From Sisyra terminalis (lineage: Eukaryota; Arthropoda; Insecta; Neuroptera; Sisyridae): a stretch of DNA of 64,000 bases. Below, piece by piece: positions 40,801-52,254 of this stretch; the stretch's first letter is position 1, and every line of letters begins with the position of its first letter. The notes beneath the pieces were generated by a model. It saw only the letters and a program-made list of their open reading frames with translations, had not been told where the DNA came from and searched no databases. A program made the translations under genes and the position numbers. The stretch lies in contig OY292274.1 of NCBI GenBank assembly GCA_958496175.1, positions 31,101,482 to 31,165,481 of the forward strand. Reading direction: 5' to 3'.

Positions 40801-43800
40801 GATGGACATCAGAGACCTTTAGACTGTTTCGATTGTGAAGGACAAGCATCAAAACAACGACTTTTGGCACCGGTAGCTCTCGCGACTGCACCTGATGGAT
40901 CAATTTTTGTGGGAGATTTCAATTTAGTTCGTCGAATTTTAACTGATGGTACCGTACGAACAGTTGTTCGTTTAAAGTAAGATTATTTTTGAAACAAATT
41001 TTGCAAGTATTCTATATATTTTTTTTTGCAGTGCGACTCGTGTATCATATCGCTACCATTTAGCATTAAGTCCTTTGGATACCACTTTATATATATCTGA
41101 TCCTGAATCGCATCAAATTATTCGAGTTAGAAACATTAACGATTACTCTGATCCCGATCGTAACTGGGAAACAATTGTTGGATCTGGAGAGCGTTGTTTA
41201 CCAGGAGACGAAGCTCATTGCGGAGATGGAGCATTAGCTCGAGATGCAAAATTAGCATATCCCAAGGGAGTCGCTGTATCGGCTGATAATATTCTTTACT
41301 TTGCTGACGGTACCAATATTCGTATGGTTGACAGAGATGGAATCATTACCACAGTGATAGGGAACCACATGCATAAATCTCACTGGAAGCCAATTCCTTG
41401 TGAAGGAACTTTAAATATTGAAGAAGTGCATCTGCGTTGGCCTACTGAATTAGCAATAAGCCCTCTTGACAATTCATTGCATATAATTGATGATCATATG
41501 ATTCTTCAGTTAGCTCCTGATGGTAGAGTAAAAGTTGTTGCAGGCCAACCTTTGCATTGTTCGTCACCAAATGTCAATATTGATGCCGAATTGGCTACTC
41601 ACGCTACCTTAGTAATGCCTCAAAGTATTGCTTTTGGACCCAGTGGAGATTTATATGTGGCAGAAAGTGATTCCCAACGTATAAACCGCATTCGTGTTAT
41701 TAGTACTGACGGGAAAATATCACCCTATGCAGGAGCAGAATCAAAATGTAACTGCTTAGAACGAGGATGTGATTGTTTTGAAGCAGATCATTATTTAGCA
41801 GCTAATGCTAAATTTAATACTATATCAGCTGTAACTGTGAGTCCAGATGGAATTGTTCATATTGGCGATCAAGCAAACTATAGAATTAGATCTGTTATGG
41901 CTAGCATTCCAGACGCTAGTAGTTCTAGAGAATATGAAATTTATTCTCCTGATACACAAGAAATTTACATTTTCAATCGATTTGGACAACATACAGCTAC
42001 AAAGAATATACTCACTGGAGAAACAAATTATCTGTTTACATACAACGTAAATACCAGCAACGGTAAACTAAGTACTGTAACAGATGCTGCTGGTAATAAA
42101 GTATTCTTATTGCGGGATTATTCAAGTTCAGTAAACTCTATAGAAAACACTAAAGGACAAAAATGTAGATTGAGAATGTCCCGAATGCGAATGTTGCATG
42201 AACTAAGTACTCCTGATAACTATAACGTAACATTTGATTATCATGGAGCTACAGGATTATTAAGAACTAAATTAGATAGTAGTGGTAGAAGTTATGTCTA
42301 CAGCTACGACGAATTTGGCCGTTTAACAACTGCAGTAACCCCCACTGGAAAAGTCATCAATCTATCTTTCGATTTAAGTGTTATGGGAGCTGAAATTATG
42401 GTTAGACAAAACAATAAAAATCCCGTTTCTATGCTTATAAAAGGTCCATCAGTTATCACAAAAGTTGGAGAGGCGCAACATCTTACATTAGTTCAATCTG
42501 ATGGTAGTGTTACCAGTGAAGCACCTTGGGGTCAAACAATTACAACAGACACTGTTACTTATCCCGTGTTGGCTGAAATTGATCCATTACTAGGAGAGAG
42601 TTATCCTATTCCTGCTAAACAACGAACGGAAATAGGTGGAGACTTAGCAAATCGTTTTGAATGGCGCTATTTCCTCAGACGAGTACAAGGAAATAAAAAT
42701 AAAAATACAAACAACAAAGCTGTTGCTCAGGTCGGTCGAAAACTTCGAGTAAATGGTGAAAATTTACTCACATTGGAGTATGACCGTGACTCCTCTACGG
42801 TAGCTGTATTTATGGATGACCGTATCGAATTACTTAATGTTACATACGACCGTACTGCTAGACCCGTCAAATGGGGGCCAAGAAATGGAATATTCGCGGG
42901 TGTTGAATTAGAATATGACCGATTTAGTCGACTTACTAGTTGGAAATGGGGTGATTTGAACGAAACTTATGGTTTCGATCGAGCTGGAAGATTGAACGAA
43001 ATCAAATATGGGGATGGTACTTCTATGTTATACACCTTCAAAGACATGTTTAGTAGCTTACCTTTGAAAGTTACAACGCCAAGGGGAAGTGATTATTTGT
43101 TACAGTATGACGAATCAGGTGCATTGCAATCTCTAACAACTCCAAGAGGGCATATTCATGCGTTTTCACTACAAACATCATTGGGATTCTTCAAATATCA
43201 ATACTATTCTCCCATGAATCGGCATCCATATGAAATATTATACAACGATGATGGACAGATTTTATCTAAGATTTACCCACATCAAGCAGGAAAAGAAGTT
43301 TTCATATACGATGATACCGGTAAATTGGAAACCAGTTTAGCTGGACTATCATCTACACATTATGTTTATGAACCTACTACCAATTTAGTCAGCAGTGTAG
43401 ATATTATTGAGCCTAATTTTGAACTGAAACAAGAATTCAAATATCATTCTGGAATAATGAAGGATGAAAAATTGAAGTTTAATAGTAAAAGCGGTCTAGA
43501 CAATGCTCACTATCGATATCAATATGATGGTAACGCTCGTCTATCGGGTGTAGATGTTAATATTAACGGAAAAGAACTACCGCAACTTCGCTTAAAATAC
43601 AATCAAAATTTAGGCATGCTAGAAGCTGTTAGTGATCTAAGAATTTATCGAAATACTTTCAATAGATCTGTCATGCAAGACACCAGTAAACAATTCTTTA
43701 CAATTACTGATTATGATGACCATGGTCGAATCAAATCGATTTTAATGAATATTAAATCGTTTGATGTTTATCGTTTAGAGTTAGAGTATGACGCACGCAA

Positions 43801-45616
43801 TAGAATCAAAACTCAAAAATTATTGATTGGACGAGCCTCTTCAATGGATCGTATTACGTATAATGCTGATGGGCATGTTATGGAAGTACTTGGAACAAGT
43901 AACTGGAAATATGTTTATGATGAAAATGGAAATGTAATTGGTGTTATTGAACAAGGGGAGAAAACCACTTTAGGATACGATAGTGGAGATCGTGTCGTTC
44001 AATACGGAGATGTTGAATTCAACAGTTATGATAACCGTGGATTTGTGGTTCGTCGCGGAGAGCAAAAATACAGTTACAATTCTCGTGGACAATTAATTCA
44101 TGCATTTGAAAGAGACAAATTTAAAACATGGTATCACTACGACGAAAGGGGGCGATTAGTAGCTTGGAATGATGAATCAGGAAATGTTACTCAATATTTC
44201 TACTCCAATCCAATTAAACCTCACTTGATTACACATGTACACATTCCGAAAGGTCGTACGTTCCGTTATTTGTATGATCAAAGAGATATTTTAATTGCTG
44301 TTGAGACCACAGAGCAACGTTTTTATGTAGCTTGTGATCAAAATGGATCACCCTTGGCTTTATTTGATACTAACGGCAATTTGATTAAGGAAATGCGCAG
44401 AACTCCATTCGGAAAAATCATCAAAGACTCGAATCCTGATTTTTATCTGCCGGTTGATTTTCATGGAGGTTTATACGAACCCAATACAAGACTCATATAT
44501 TTGAATAATCGCTTATATGACCCTGCTGTGGGACAGTGGATGACCCCTGCATGGGAAGAATTAGCAACTCGGTTAACAACTCCTACTGATATATTTATAT
44601 ATAGGTTCCAAAATAACGACCCTATTAATAGAAAACAAAATATAACTTATATGACTGATCTAAACAGTTGGTTAGATTTGTACGGTTATAATTTGAACAG
44701 TATTTTGGGATCTAAATATACGGCAAAAATGATGTATCAACCTATGGCAACTGTTACGAGTCCTCAACTAGCTCCCGATTTTGGAGTAATGTCAGGATTG
44801 CAGTGTATCATTGATAAAGTAAATGCATTGTTTATATTTTTTTAGCAAAATAACTTACTTTTTTTATTGCAGGTCAATGAGAGATTTGCTGATGTTGGTT
44901 TTGTTCCCAAACCAATATTGAAGATGGAACCCAAAACAAGAAATCTGTTACCAAGAGTGGCATTTAGGCGTTCTGTATTCGGAGAAGGCGTTTTAATATC
45001 ACGAGTAGGAGGTCGATCACTTGTTAGTGTGGTTGATGGAGTGAACAGTGTAGTTCAAGATGTCGTTACATCTGTTTTTAATAATTCCTATTTCCTTGAG
45101 CTTCATTTCAGCGTGCATGATCAAGATGTTTTCTATTTTGTAAAAGATAATGCTCTTAAAATTCGTGATGATTTTGAAGAATTACAGCGCATTGCTGGGT
45201 TATTCAATGTTTCTAAACATGATGTATCTGAACACGGTGTTAACTCCGGTAAGGAAAGCAAGGAACTACGACTTCATAGTCAAGATGCTGCTGTATATAT
45301 AAAATATGGCACTGATCCTGAACAAGAACGACATCGAATTCTCAAACATGCACATAAACGAGCTGTAGAAAGAGCTTGGGAATTAGAAAAACAATTAGTT
45401 GCTGCTGGTTTACAAGGACGTGGAGAATGGACAGAAGAAGAAAAAGAAGAACTTGTTTCTCATGGTTTCATTGACGGTTACGAAGGTGTTGATATTCATA
45501 GCATTCGAAGATATCCACAATTAGCAGATGATCCTGGAAATGTCGCTTTTCAACGAGATACGAAACGAAAACGTAGGAAGAGTAGTGGACGACGGCGACA
45601 ACATCGCCATTCGTGA
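31809..45616 (+). CDS. Ten-m: Teneurin, Ten-m type (5' exons lie outside the window)
   Basis: Type II transmembrane adhesion receptor for neuronal partner matching and synapse organisation. Exons: 31809-31985, 32374-32655, 32741-34705, 36746-37023, 37083-37299, 37405-37599, 37682-37891, 37983-38318, 38385-38592, 39802-40195, 40260-40668, 40727-40976, 41032-44818, 44873-45616; all phases agree (3149 codons plus stop). In order: a cytoplasmic piece with DVPPRNPTMSRLNGR; a membrane span (about 32592-32655); a Ser/Thr-rich stalk; eight teneurin EGF repeats (37197-38280), two of which lack one cysteine (VCPVLCSQRGEY and LPDCSGHGTFDL), as in the disulfide-dimer EGFs; a transthyretin-like/FN-plug region; an NHL propeller (about 40760-41930); YD repeats; an Rhs-like core (LYDPAVGQWMTPAW); and a Tox-GHH-like tail ending KRKRRKSSGRRR. 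The phase-1 start at an acceptor shows that earlier exons are missing. Assignment to Ten-m rather than Ten-a rests on remembered Drosophila sequence. Confidence 0.97.
32741..34705 (+). other. Ten-m: Teneurin exon encoding a 655-residue Ser/Thr/Asn-rich stalk with a furin-like site
   Basis: A single phase-1/phase-1 exon between the membrane span and the conserved TFPARSFPPDG block. The product is low in hydrophobic residues, rich in Ser, Thr, Asn and acidic residues, and has many NxS/T sequons. A basic RKRR motif (32974-32985, context FGRKRRS) lies about 80 residues outside the membrane; vertebrate teneurins have a furin site in the corresponding linker. A CRCSCPD cluster occurs at about 34371-34391 and a VVTLPPPTI block just before the exon end. 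As remembered, the Drosophila Ten-m linker is much shorter. Confidence 0.85.
35952..36002 (-). ncRNA. Hammerhead ribozyme core in the left arm (antisense to Ten-m)
   Basis: Exact mirror of the right-arm motif: CTGATGA at 35994-35988, stem II, GAAA at 35971-35968 and a predicted cleavage C at 35960, all on the minus strand. It would be active only in a transcript antisense to teneurin. Confidence 0.65.
36048..36332 (+). pseudogene. C-terminal fragment of a Penelope-type GIY-YIG endonuclease
   Basis: The + frame that runs from inside the left arm to a stop at 36330-36332 contains RTNRLDALESIEIVKR and GPIQNSALFGLL. This pattern (NxLDxLExIEI, then a Gly-Pro/Asn-Pro-Leu segment) is what I associate with the tail of the Penelope-like polyprotein after its endonuclease. 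The ATG at 36033 lies in the inverted arm and is unlikely to be a true start. Only about 90 codons remain, without reverse transcriptase, so the copy cannot be autonomous. The identification rests on remembered motif patterns. Confidence 0.55.
36345..36395 (+). ncRNA. Hammerhead ribozyme core in the right arm (sense to Ten-m)
   Basis: CTGATGA (36353-36359), then stem II GATTGC/GCAATC (36361-36366 with 36370-36375, loop TTG), then GAAA (36376-36379), then a palindromic stem III (AUACGUAU, 36379-36386) and a predicted cleavage nucleotide C at 36387 (AUC triplet). A short stem I can form between acca (36349-36352) and tggg (36388-36391), with an internal loop beyond. All invariant core nucleotides are present. 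Minimal hammerheads with tiny palindromic stem III are typical of Penelope-like elements and tend to act as dimers. It lies on the transcribed strand of the teneurin intron. Confidence 0.75.
38593..39801 (+). other. Ten-m: Teneurin intron hosting a candidate microexon
   Basis: A 1.2-kb phase-2 intron between GAAAG/gtaaaa and ttttcag/TCGGTCT. It is far longer than the 54-105 nt introns around it, as expected if it contains a regulated exon. The only acceptor-donor pair I find that keeps the frame is at 39308-39334. Confidence 0.85.
39308..39334 (+). other. Ten-m: Candidate 27-nt neural microexon of Ten-m
   Basis: Preceded by a branch-like gttaac, a pyrimidine tract and ccttgctgctcag; followed by cgag/gtaaga, a strong donor. 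Length 27 nt, so phase 2 is preserved. Inclusion adds nine residues, reading S-VFWNHFNAS-RS in place of S-RS, between the FNE motif and the RSAVVRGRV segment of the transthyretin-like domain. Two UGC triplets abut the acceptor, as in SRRM4/Srrm234-dependent neural microexons. No transcript evidence is available here. Confidence 0.75.
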
Positions 45617-47522
45617 TTACAAAAGTGAATACTTTGCTAAGCTAACGCACAGGATATAAATGTATAAATCCTCTTATAAATGTACAGATTGGTGCCATAA
45701 ACGTTACTACAAAACTAGTCAATCAATGCATAAATTGTATGATTAATGCATTTTTAAAAAAACTAAGGAGAATTGAATTTTAAATAATTTAAAACAATGA
45801 GTGAGTGTCAACGATCATTAATTACAGTGTCCAAATTTAGTTTCCATTTATATTAAAATAATAAATAGAAAATTAATATTTGGGTGTGAGAGCAATCAGT
45901 TTAGGCCTATTTATTCAACGGACAACTTCTTACTTGCCGTATTTTAGCGGATCATATATATACATGACAAAATTACATATATATAAAACCTATAAATACT
46001 TAGTGCTATTTTTGAATTCCATATAAAATTATGTTTTTCTCTTCCGACAGGGTACACAATTTACACAAACTACATTATATTAAGTGAATTTAGTGTACAC
46101 TTAAAGCATTTATTTCAACCAAAGTCATGCTTTCAATATGAATAGTGTTAGAGTAAAATTATGTATGAATCTCGTACAATAGGGAAAAGATTATTTTTAA
46201 TTTCAAAAATAAATTAAAAAATAGAACTTTGATTGGCTTTTTTTAGCAAAAAAAAATCTGTCGTATAAATCATTTAGATACAGACGTCTGTATCCAGTCG
46301 ACTGGATATTATTTAAAAAGTATAAGCAAATAAAATAAATATTTTATTAATTATACGTATTGTATATATAAAAGATAATATATCGGAATGCTTTTTTGTA
46401 ATGTAATGCAAACTTGTGAACAGTAGAAAAAAATACTGTTTGATTATGCATACCGAAAAATATTCTCTTACTCATTGGTATGCTCTGCAAAAATTGTATT
46501 ATGAATTATTTATATTTTATTTGAAATGCGTGAGTTTAGACTCACTTATGTTCTAGTTTAACATGACTGGTAGGTATAAAAAGTAATTTAAATAAAAAGT
46601 AAATATGATACTACATAGGTAATCTCAACTATATCAAATTAGAGTTCCATATATGCATTAAAATGTAGAGATTTGAAATTGTAAATAATTTTAATAATTT
46701 TATTTTTACTTAATTAAAGATAACAGTAATTATAATTATTTGTTTAAATGAAAAAAAAGTAATTATGTTTTTTCTTTTAAATTGTAGTTTAAAATATACA
46801 TTTGATGGTAACGAGATGGATCGTCAATAATTTCTCAAAAAAAAAGCATATACGATATCTTTCTTTAAATTAATCCTTGGTGCTTACAATAATTATGTAC
46901 TGATCCCCTTGTAGATGTGCGCACAGCATACATATACAATATACATATACTCTGTACAGGCATGTTCATTAATCATTAGAATAGCCGGTACTGATATACC
47001 CATTAATGAAATATACTTAAAATAATTTATATTAATGCATCATGTATCTAACATATTATCAAAATGTTCTACTGCAGAATTAGATAGTCGTAAATGTTTG
47101 TGATATTCTTTATTCAAAACATATTTACTCATATTACATTTTTCTCAATAGCTCAGTTGACAATTAATATTTTAATGAATCTGTAGGTACAGCTGTTGTA
47201 ATGATACATGGACAAGTAAAATTATCATGTAATTAATATATTTGATCAATGTTAATTTAACTCTCATATATTATTTTATACAACTTGTTATATTTGGTAG
47301 AGAATGGTAAAAGCGAGTTGGTGAGTTTTACTTGCTGTAAGGATAAGTGATATTTTTGCAACATGTGACTAACAAAAGAAAGCAATACTTGTAATTATAT
47401 AATACGTCGTAATCATTTATAAATAAAATTTACTAATCATCATGTGCAATTGTTGCGTAGGGCTTTTGTTGCCCAGGCCTGATAGAGCCAATACTCATCA
47501 TGTGGTCTGTATTCAAAATAAA
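45617..47522 (+). other. Ten-m: Probable Ten-m 3' untranslated region
   Basis: A+T-rich sequence after the TGA at 45614-45616, with no further ORF. Several A+T-rich polyadenylation-like hexamers occur. The clearest, with a following T-rich segment, is AATAAA at 47517-47522, which would give a 3' UTR of about 1.9 kb. The end point is a guess. Confidence 0.4.
47438..47504. other. Short G+C-rich block bounded by direct repeats
   Basis: The 9-mer catcatgtg occurs at 47438-47446 and again at 47496-47504. It brackets 49 nt that include gggcttttgttgcccaggcc and a possible gggc/gccc stem. This block is unlike the flanking A+T-rich DNA and lies just before the proposed Ten-m polyadenylation signal. 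Its nature is unknown: a structured 3' UTR element or a small insertion with target duplication. Confidence 0.35.
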
Positions 47523-48057
47523 GTTAATTTTTGTAAATGTATATAAATTCATTGTGAATATATTGTCTTCTTTTATTATGTATTTTTGTCCTTTTTTTCA
47601 AATCCTAATCTAAATCCTTCTCGATAGGTATTTCCCATAAATAAAATTATTCAAACGATTCTTAATAAGATAATTTCCAAAATAAAGTATCAAGTGAAAA
47701 AAAAATATGATATTATTATTCAGAAGCATTTTCATTATTATTTTTTTCGTTTTGTCCTACTTTCTTACTTTTTTAATTACTATCATATTTACTCTGTTAA
47801 AATGGTTATGCTATTTGAAAATATGGGGATACTATGATTCTTCCAAAGTCACGATTTAATAACGAATTCTTAGAAATCTCGATGAAATAAAACGAAAATA
47901 AAGAATAAAATTTTTCGATATCTCCAAATATCGATACTTAAAAATTGGAAAATATTTTTTTTCACTTTTTTAGATATTTCTCAGGATTTCATGAAAAAAA
48001 GGTAAATGCTAACAATCATAGCTTTACTAATTTTTTTGTACGAAAAAAAAATTAAAT
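47523..48057. other. Intergenic sequence
   Basis: A+T-rich; nothing recognised. Confidence 0.5.
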
Positions 48058-48390
48058 AAGGTGTCCAGGGGCGAAGCCTCGATGGGGATTAAATGTTGCA
48101 AAACGGTGATGTGTATTTCTTGCTTTCTTATACTTTTAAACTATTTTTTAGAGTATATATAGGAAAATTAAGGTCACCTGAAATATGCATTCTTTTTTAT
48201 TCCTTGAACAAAATTTCTCTAACCAATGATCTGTAGGTGGAGGCGAAGCCTACCCAAAAAATTAAAAAAATGAAATTTTTTTTTAATTAGGTCTGGCTTA
48301 ATCGCGAATTAAACAAAATCTAAAATGCAATATTGTCGGATATGGGCGACGTCCTCCAACCCTCACCGGGGCTTTGCTTCTAGACTCCTT
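48058..48390. mobile_element. MITE-like element with imperfect terminal inverted repeats
   Basis: The left end aaggtgtccaggggcgaagc and the right end read on the minus strand, aaggagtctagaagcaaagc, match over about 31 nt with roughly nine differences. An internal ggcgaagcct occurs near 48242, as in the left terminus. The element is about 333 bp and non-coding. No target duplication is evident and the superfamily was not recognised. Confidence 0.55.
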
Positions 48391-48947
48391 GTTTATAGTT
48401 TTTAGAACAAAAAAAAATGATTAAGTATTGATATATATGTATATATTTCGTCGAGATCTATAAAAATCCGTCGTTAAATCTTAGGGCTGCAAAAATCATA
48501 GTCTTGCCGAAAATATGCATTAAATGTGTAGTAATCATAATATAAGATGTCATACTTTCTTATTTTCTTTTCGTTGTATATGCGAAAAAATTGTTGTTGT
48601 CTCTTTTAATTTTTACAATCAACCAACGATGTCATGTAAAACACCTACAATTTTCTCTAAATTTGTTCAAGCTTCAGGCACGCTATTATCTAGGATATTT
48701 AAATATATAATGTAATCTCTTATTAATAATTAATAATAACGGACCAAAAACTTTCAATAACTAATAATTCTTAGTTTTCTTGATAGATACTAAAGTTGGG
48801 TATTGACTCTAAATATGAAGTGATGAAAATTTAAATAAAAAAACAAAGACTAATCGAATTAATAATGTTTTAATAAAAAAATTATATTGTCAAATAATTA
48901 TCATGAATGTCAAAATCAAAGAATAAAAACCAAATACTGAATTTACA
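48391..48947. other. Upstream region of the CCDC61 gene
   Basis: A+T-rich. It contains a chance 63-codon frame (48524-48715) and presumably the CCDC61 promoter and 5' UTR; no motif was identified. Confidence 0.4.
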
Positions 48948-50826
48948 ATGACGGATCCAAATTTAGTTACAACATGTACTTTCAAAGGTAGAGAATATTT
49001 GGTCAAACTAAACGTTATCAACAATGCATCATTAGACCTTCTCGTTACCGATAAATGTACTGGAGAAGATTGGCAATGTTTTTACGATGTAGCATGCATG
49101 TATTTATAATTAATTATTTTAATCACTATAAAATAATAGTTAATATATAATTAATATCTCACAGATATTGAAAATTTGACTCATCGCACTGGAAATTTTA
49201 AACAGTTTCATATTTTTACCACTATGTTAAGATCTGGTTTATTAAAGGTAAAATATCGCTATTTGGGGAAATTCTATGATTTCTGAAGTGTCCAAATTTA
49301 AATAACAAACTTTTAAAACTCGACAGTATAAGAAAATGCTTTACAAAATTCTATCGTTAGATTTTGGCACTCCGGAAATCCTACTACATTTCTTTTAAGA
49401 TTAAATGTATTAATCTTTATATTTCAGACAAGCAATTGTGTATTTCTTGATTTACTAACATATGAAGATTTAGAAACTTTACGTTCTCGGAGAATGAAAA
49501 CTTCTTCCCATTCGTCAACTTCTATTGGAAGCATGCATGTCTCATCCAATAATAAACGATATTTAATATTAACATATTCAGTTGAATTTGATAGGTAATA
49601 TCTAAACTAAATTTTGTTTTAAATCTAATTTATCTATTTTAGAATTCATTACCCACTGCCATTAGAATATTGTGGTCCACCCGATCCTCAGATTTTACAA
49701 GCGAACATTCGTAGATTAGAACACGAACTAGTAAAATTACAAGATTATATTGCGGTGAATAATATTAAAGAGCTCCAATCTCGGCAAGTTTCTATAAAAT
49801 TGGAATTTTCTGAATAAAATAAGATTAATCTCTTAATAAATACAAATTCTACTTTACAGGGTGGAAATTTTAACCAAAGAAAATAAAGATTTGAGAAAAG
49901 AAATAAAAAAATTAAATCATCAAGCCGAGAATATCACAAAACCAAATTATCCCGTAAATCACTTACAAGATGCTATCAAAAATTTAGAGGAAAGTGTTTA
50001 TAGTGAACGTTTATCACATAATAAGTTGGTAAAACAACTACAACAAGATAAAGAAATTATGAAAAACGAACTTAAACTGCTTCAAGAAAAAATCATTTTA
50101 AATAATTCTCAAGTAGTATCTTCTAATGTTGGGTAATAAGAGAGGAGCCAATTAAATATTTTTTTCTTATATTGATTTCTATTTTAAGATCTAAACCGTC
50201 TTCTCGAGTATCTGATACTTGTTTGAGTAAATTAATTGAAAAGAAAAATAAATTGCCATTTGAATGTCCTTACGAGATAGGTAAGCATATACTTTTAACT
50301 TAATATAAATAATTTACTTGTAGTAACGCAGTTTCAAAGAGAAATCAACGAACACGATCAAATTCACCACGCAGTAGCAAATTGGAAGGTTGGGGAGATT
50401 TATTAAACAGACAAGAAAGGTTGATTTACAATTGATAAAATATATATTTTTTTAATACAATCAACTTTAATTAGTGCTCAAAATCCTATTAAATCACTTT
50501 CTAATCATCATCGAACATCCAGACTAAAAAATACCGAAAAAGTGGTAGCATCAGAAATCATTTTTCCTACTAAATCTTCTAACGAAACGAAAAATCGAAG
50601 AAGAAGAAGACGTTCACGCAGTACATCAGAATGTAGTTGTCGATCGAGAAATAGTTCTGTGAATTCTATCAGAGGTCAAGGAACAAAATTGTCAAGAAAT
50701 AAAAATAAGCAGTCGTCGAGTCCTCAAAAAATTCCTTCTAAGAGTAGTGAAATTGATTATGGTAATTTGGAGAGTCGAATATATGCTCTGCAGAGAGCTC
50801 TATGTGATGGATTAAATCTGCAATAG
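48948..50826 (+). CDS. CCDC61: CCDC61/VFL3 homologue, centriole and basal-body scaffold protein
   Basis: Exons by my model: 48948-49095, 49165-49247, 49428-49594, 49643-49783, 49860-50132, 50189-50280, 50332-50419, 50475-50826; 447 codons plus stop with all phases consistent. The N-terminal XRCC4/SAS-6-like head shows IENLTHRTGNFKQFHIF, then DLLTYEDLETLRSRRM and YSVEFDRIHYPLPL, matching vertebrate CCDC61 almost residue for residue. A coiled coil follows (exons 4-5), then a Ser/Arg-rich tail and a final helix (EIDYGNLESRIYALQ) as in the human protein. Family role: paralogue of SAS-6 that assembles filaments and positions basal bodies and centrosomal factors. The first and fourth introns appear to begin with GC instead of GT. 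A polyadenylation signal AATAAA lies at 50900-50905. Confidence 0.92.
49096..49164 (+). other. Predicted GC-AG intron 1 of CCDC61
   Basis: Reading phase demands an exon ending GTAGCAT before gcatgt, giving DVAYIENLTH, which aligns without gaps to human DAGFIEDLTH. The nearby GT donors at 49089 and 49100 leave stops or the wrong phase with the only good acceptor (ctcacag, 49164). The donor +4 to +6 bases are moderate. Confidence 0.6.
49784..49859 (+). other. Predicted GC-AG intron 4 of CCDC61
   Basis: TCTCG/gcaagt to tttacag/GGTGG joins LQSR to VEILTKEN in frame. The donor GCAAGT is the classical GC-type donor sequence. The GT at 49788 gives the wrong phase and meets a stop within ten codons. 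Confidence 0.75.
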
Positions 50827-51028
50827 TTGGTTTAATTGTTTTTACTTATACCTCATCTTTTTGTCTATTAATTGTTTTCCTATTTTTAAAGTATTTTTGA
50901 ATAAAATGCTTTCGTCTAAATGATCTGTGTAATATAATTAACTATTCAATAAAACAAAACATTATAACAATAAATTAAAAAATTATAATTTCATTTTTTT
51001 TAAATTAATGTTGACTATAAGCGTATTT

Positions 51029-51930
51029 TTAAGTGACACTAATTAATATACTATTACAATATAAATATTCAATTCCCTCGAATATAATTCCATTTTTTCT
51101 TTGTTTAGAATTTTCGGATGAGAATACGTCACTTTCAACATAATTTAAAGCAGTTAAAACTAAACTGTGACTATGTGGTTCTTTTGACCAACGAGGTTTT
51201 AAATCTTGACTAAGCTCATAAGACATTTGTTTAGTATTTAAAGATGTATCTTCTGAAGTACGAGTAGACGGTGGAGGTGAATTTTTGGGATCTGAAATTG
51301 AAATTACTTTTTTATGAGCCAAGTAATTATTTTAATAAAATAAAGTACCTTTTCCACTTTTGCTGTAAACTAAACGACGTAATTCTTTGATTTCAACATC
51401 CTGCTGTTCTGTTCTGAACGACAATTCTTGAATATTAAATTTAATACTTTCTAGTTCTTCAATGCGTGCTTGCTCTTTAGAAGTTTCTTTTCGGACCTGC
51501 CTGATTATTTAGAGATTCGTATATTTCACTGGGTCATTAGTTTTTATTTAACTAATTTCTTTTACCTGGTATATTCCAATAAAAGTAGCCATGCAGCAAT
51601 CGAAAATATAATGCTTTCACTTAATAAGTTAGCCCCCAGTTCAATTGCCATGTTTTCATTCAAAACGGGAATTGATATTGGTTTTCCTAAATTTAAAACC
51701 CACATTTTTGCCTTTATTTCGCACCAGTTGTAAACTAAAAATTATATGAATTCAAAAAAACGTTTATTAAATATATTTTAAAACTTACAATTAGCTGGTG
51801 GCATGATAAAATATTTACGAAAGAAAGGGTGGTTTTTGGCATTTGCTACTATAACATTTGCCAATGGTTTACTTATTTGCCTAACGAGTAGAGCACCTAA
51901 TTTGGCCACAGGAAATGCTCCTATAACCAT
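51029..51930 (-). CDS. OPA3: OPA3-like mitochondrial protein
   Basis: Minus-strand exons 51930-51789, 51734-51566, 51500-51349 and 51291-51029; introns of 54, 65 and 57 nt; 241 codons plus stop. The N-terminus MVIGAFPVAKLGALLVRQIS and the segment NWCEIKAKMWVLNLG are family signatures. A hydrophobic stretch (IIFSIAAWLLLLEY) precedes a coiled region ending in IKELRRLVY, as in animal OPA3, which localises to mitochondrial membranes and influences lipid handling and mitochondrial shape. The last exon adds an 87-residue Ser-rich tail with no counterpart in the roughly 180-residue human protein. It is convergent with CCDC61 (202 bp between stops) and divergent from the Spc24-like gene. Confidence 0.93.
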
Positions 51931-52254
51931 TTTTGGTTGTTCTTAACTAAAATTATTAAGTAAATTAATTAGTCATAATATCACATAAACAAATTTTGAA
52001 ATCTTTCATGACATTTGGTAAAAATCAGTAAAATTGTTAAATTTATTTTCGTGAACTTATTGAATCACACGAAGTTTGGCACAAGTCTCACAAGTCAAAT
52101 TCCATTTTTGTCCATTTTGACGCTTGCGCGTTTTATAAAATTTGAATTGACAGTTTTAAACAGTTTTCAAATTAAACGACTAAAAATCTGTAAACGCTGA
52201 AAGCGATTTTCATTTGCGTTTTATTTTAAAAACTATATTGTATCTTTATCTAAA
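51931..52254. promoter_or_regulatory. Shared divergent promoter region, OPA3-like and Spc24-like genes
   Basis: Only 324 bp separate the two start codons, which point away from each other. The interval must therefore hold both 5' UTRs and both promoters. I see no TATA box or other unambiguous core element. A 61-codon frame at 52015-52200 looks like chance. Confidence 0.6.

Noticed and set aside
41847..42050. 67-codon alternative frame inside the large Ten-m exon.
   Set aside because: It overlaps the conserved NHL/YD coding frame and is a shadow.
44819..44845. Alternative Ten-m C-terminus reading through the donor at 44819 to a stop at 44845.
   Set aside because: The downstream exon (VNERFADVGFVPKP onward) is highly conserved in the family and in phase; retention of the 54-nt intron would remove the Tox-GHH-like tail.
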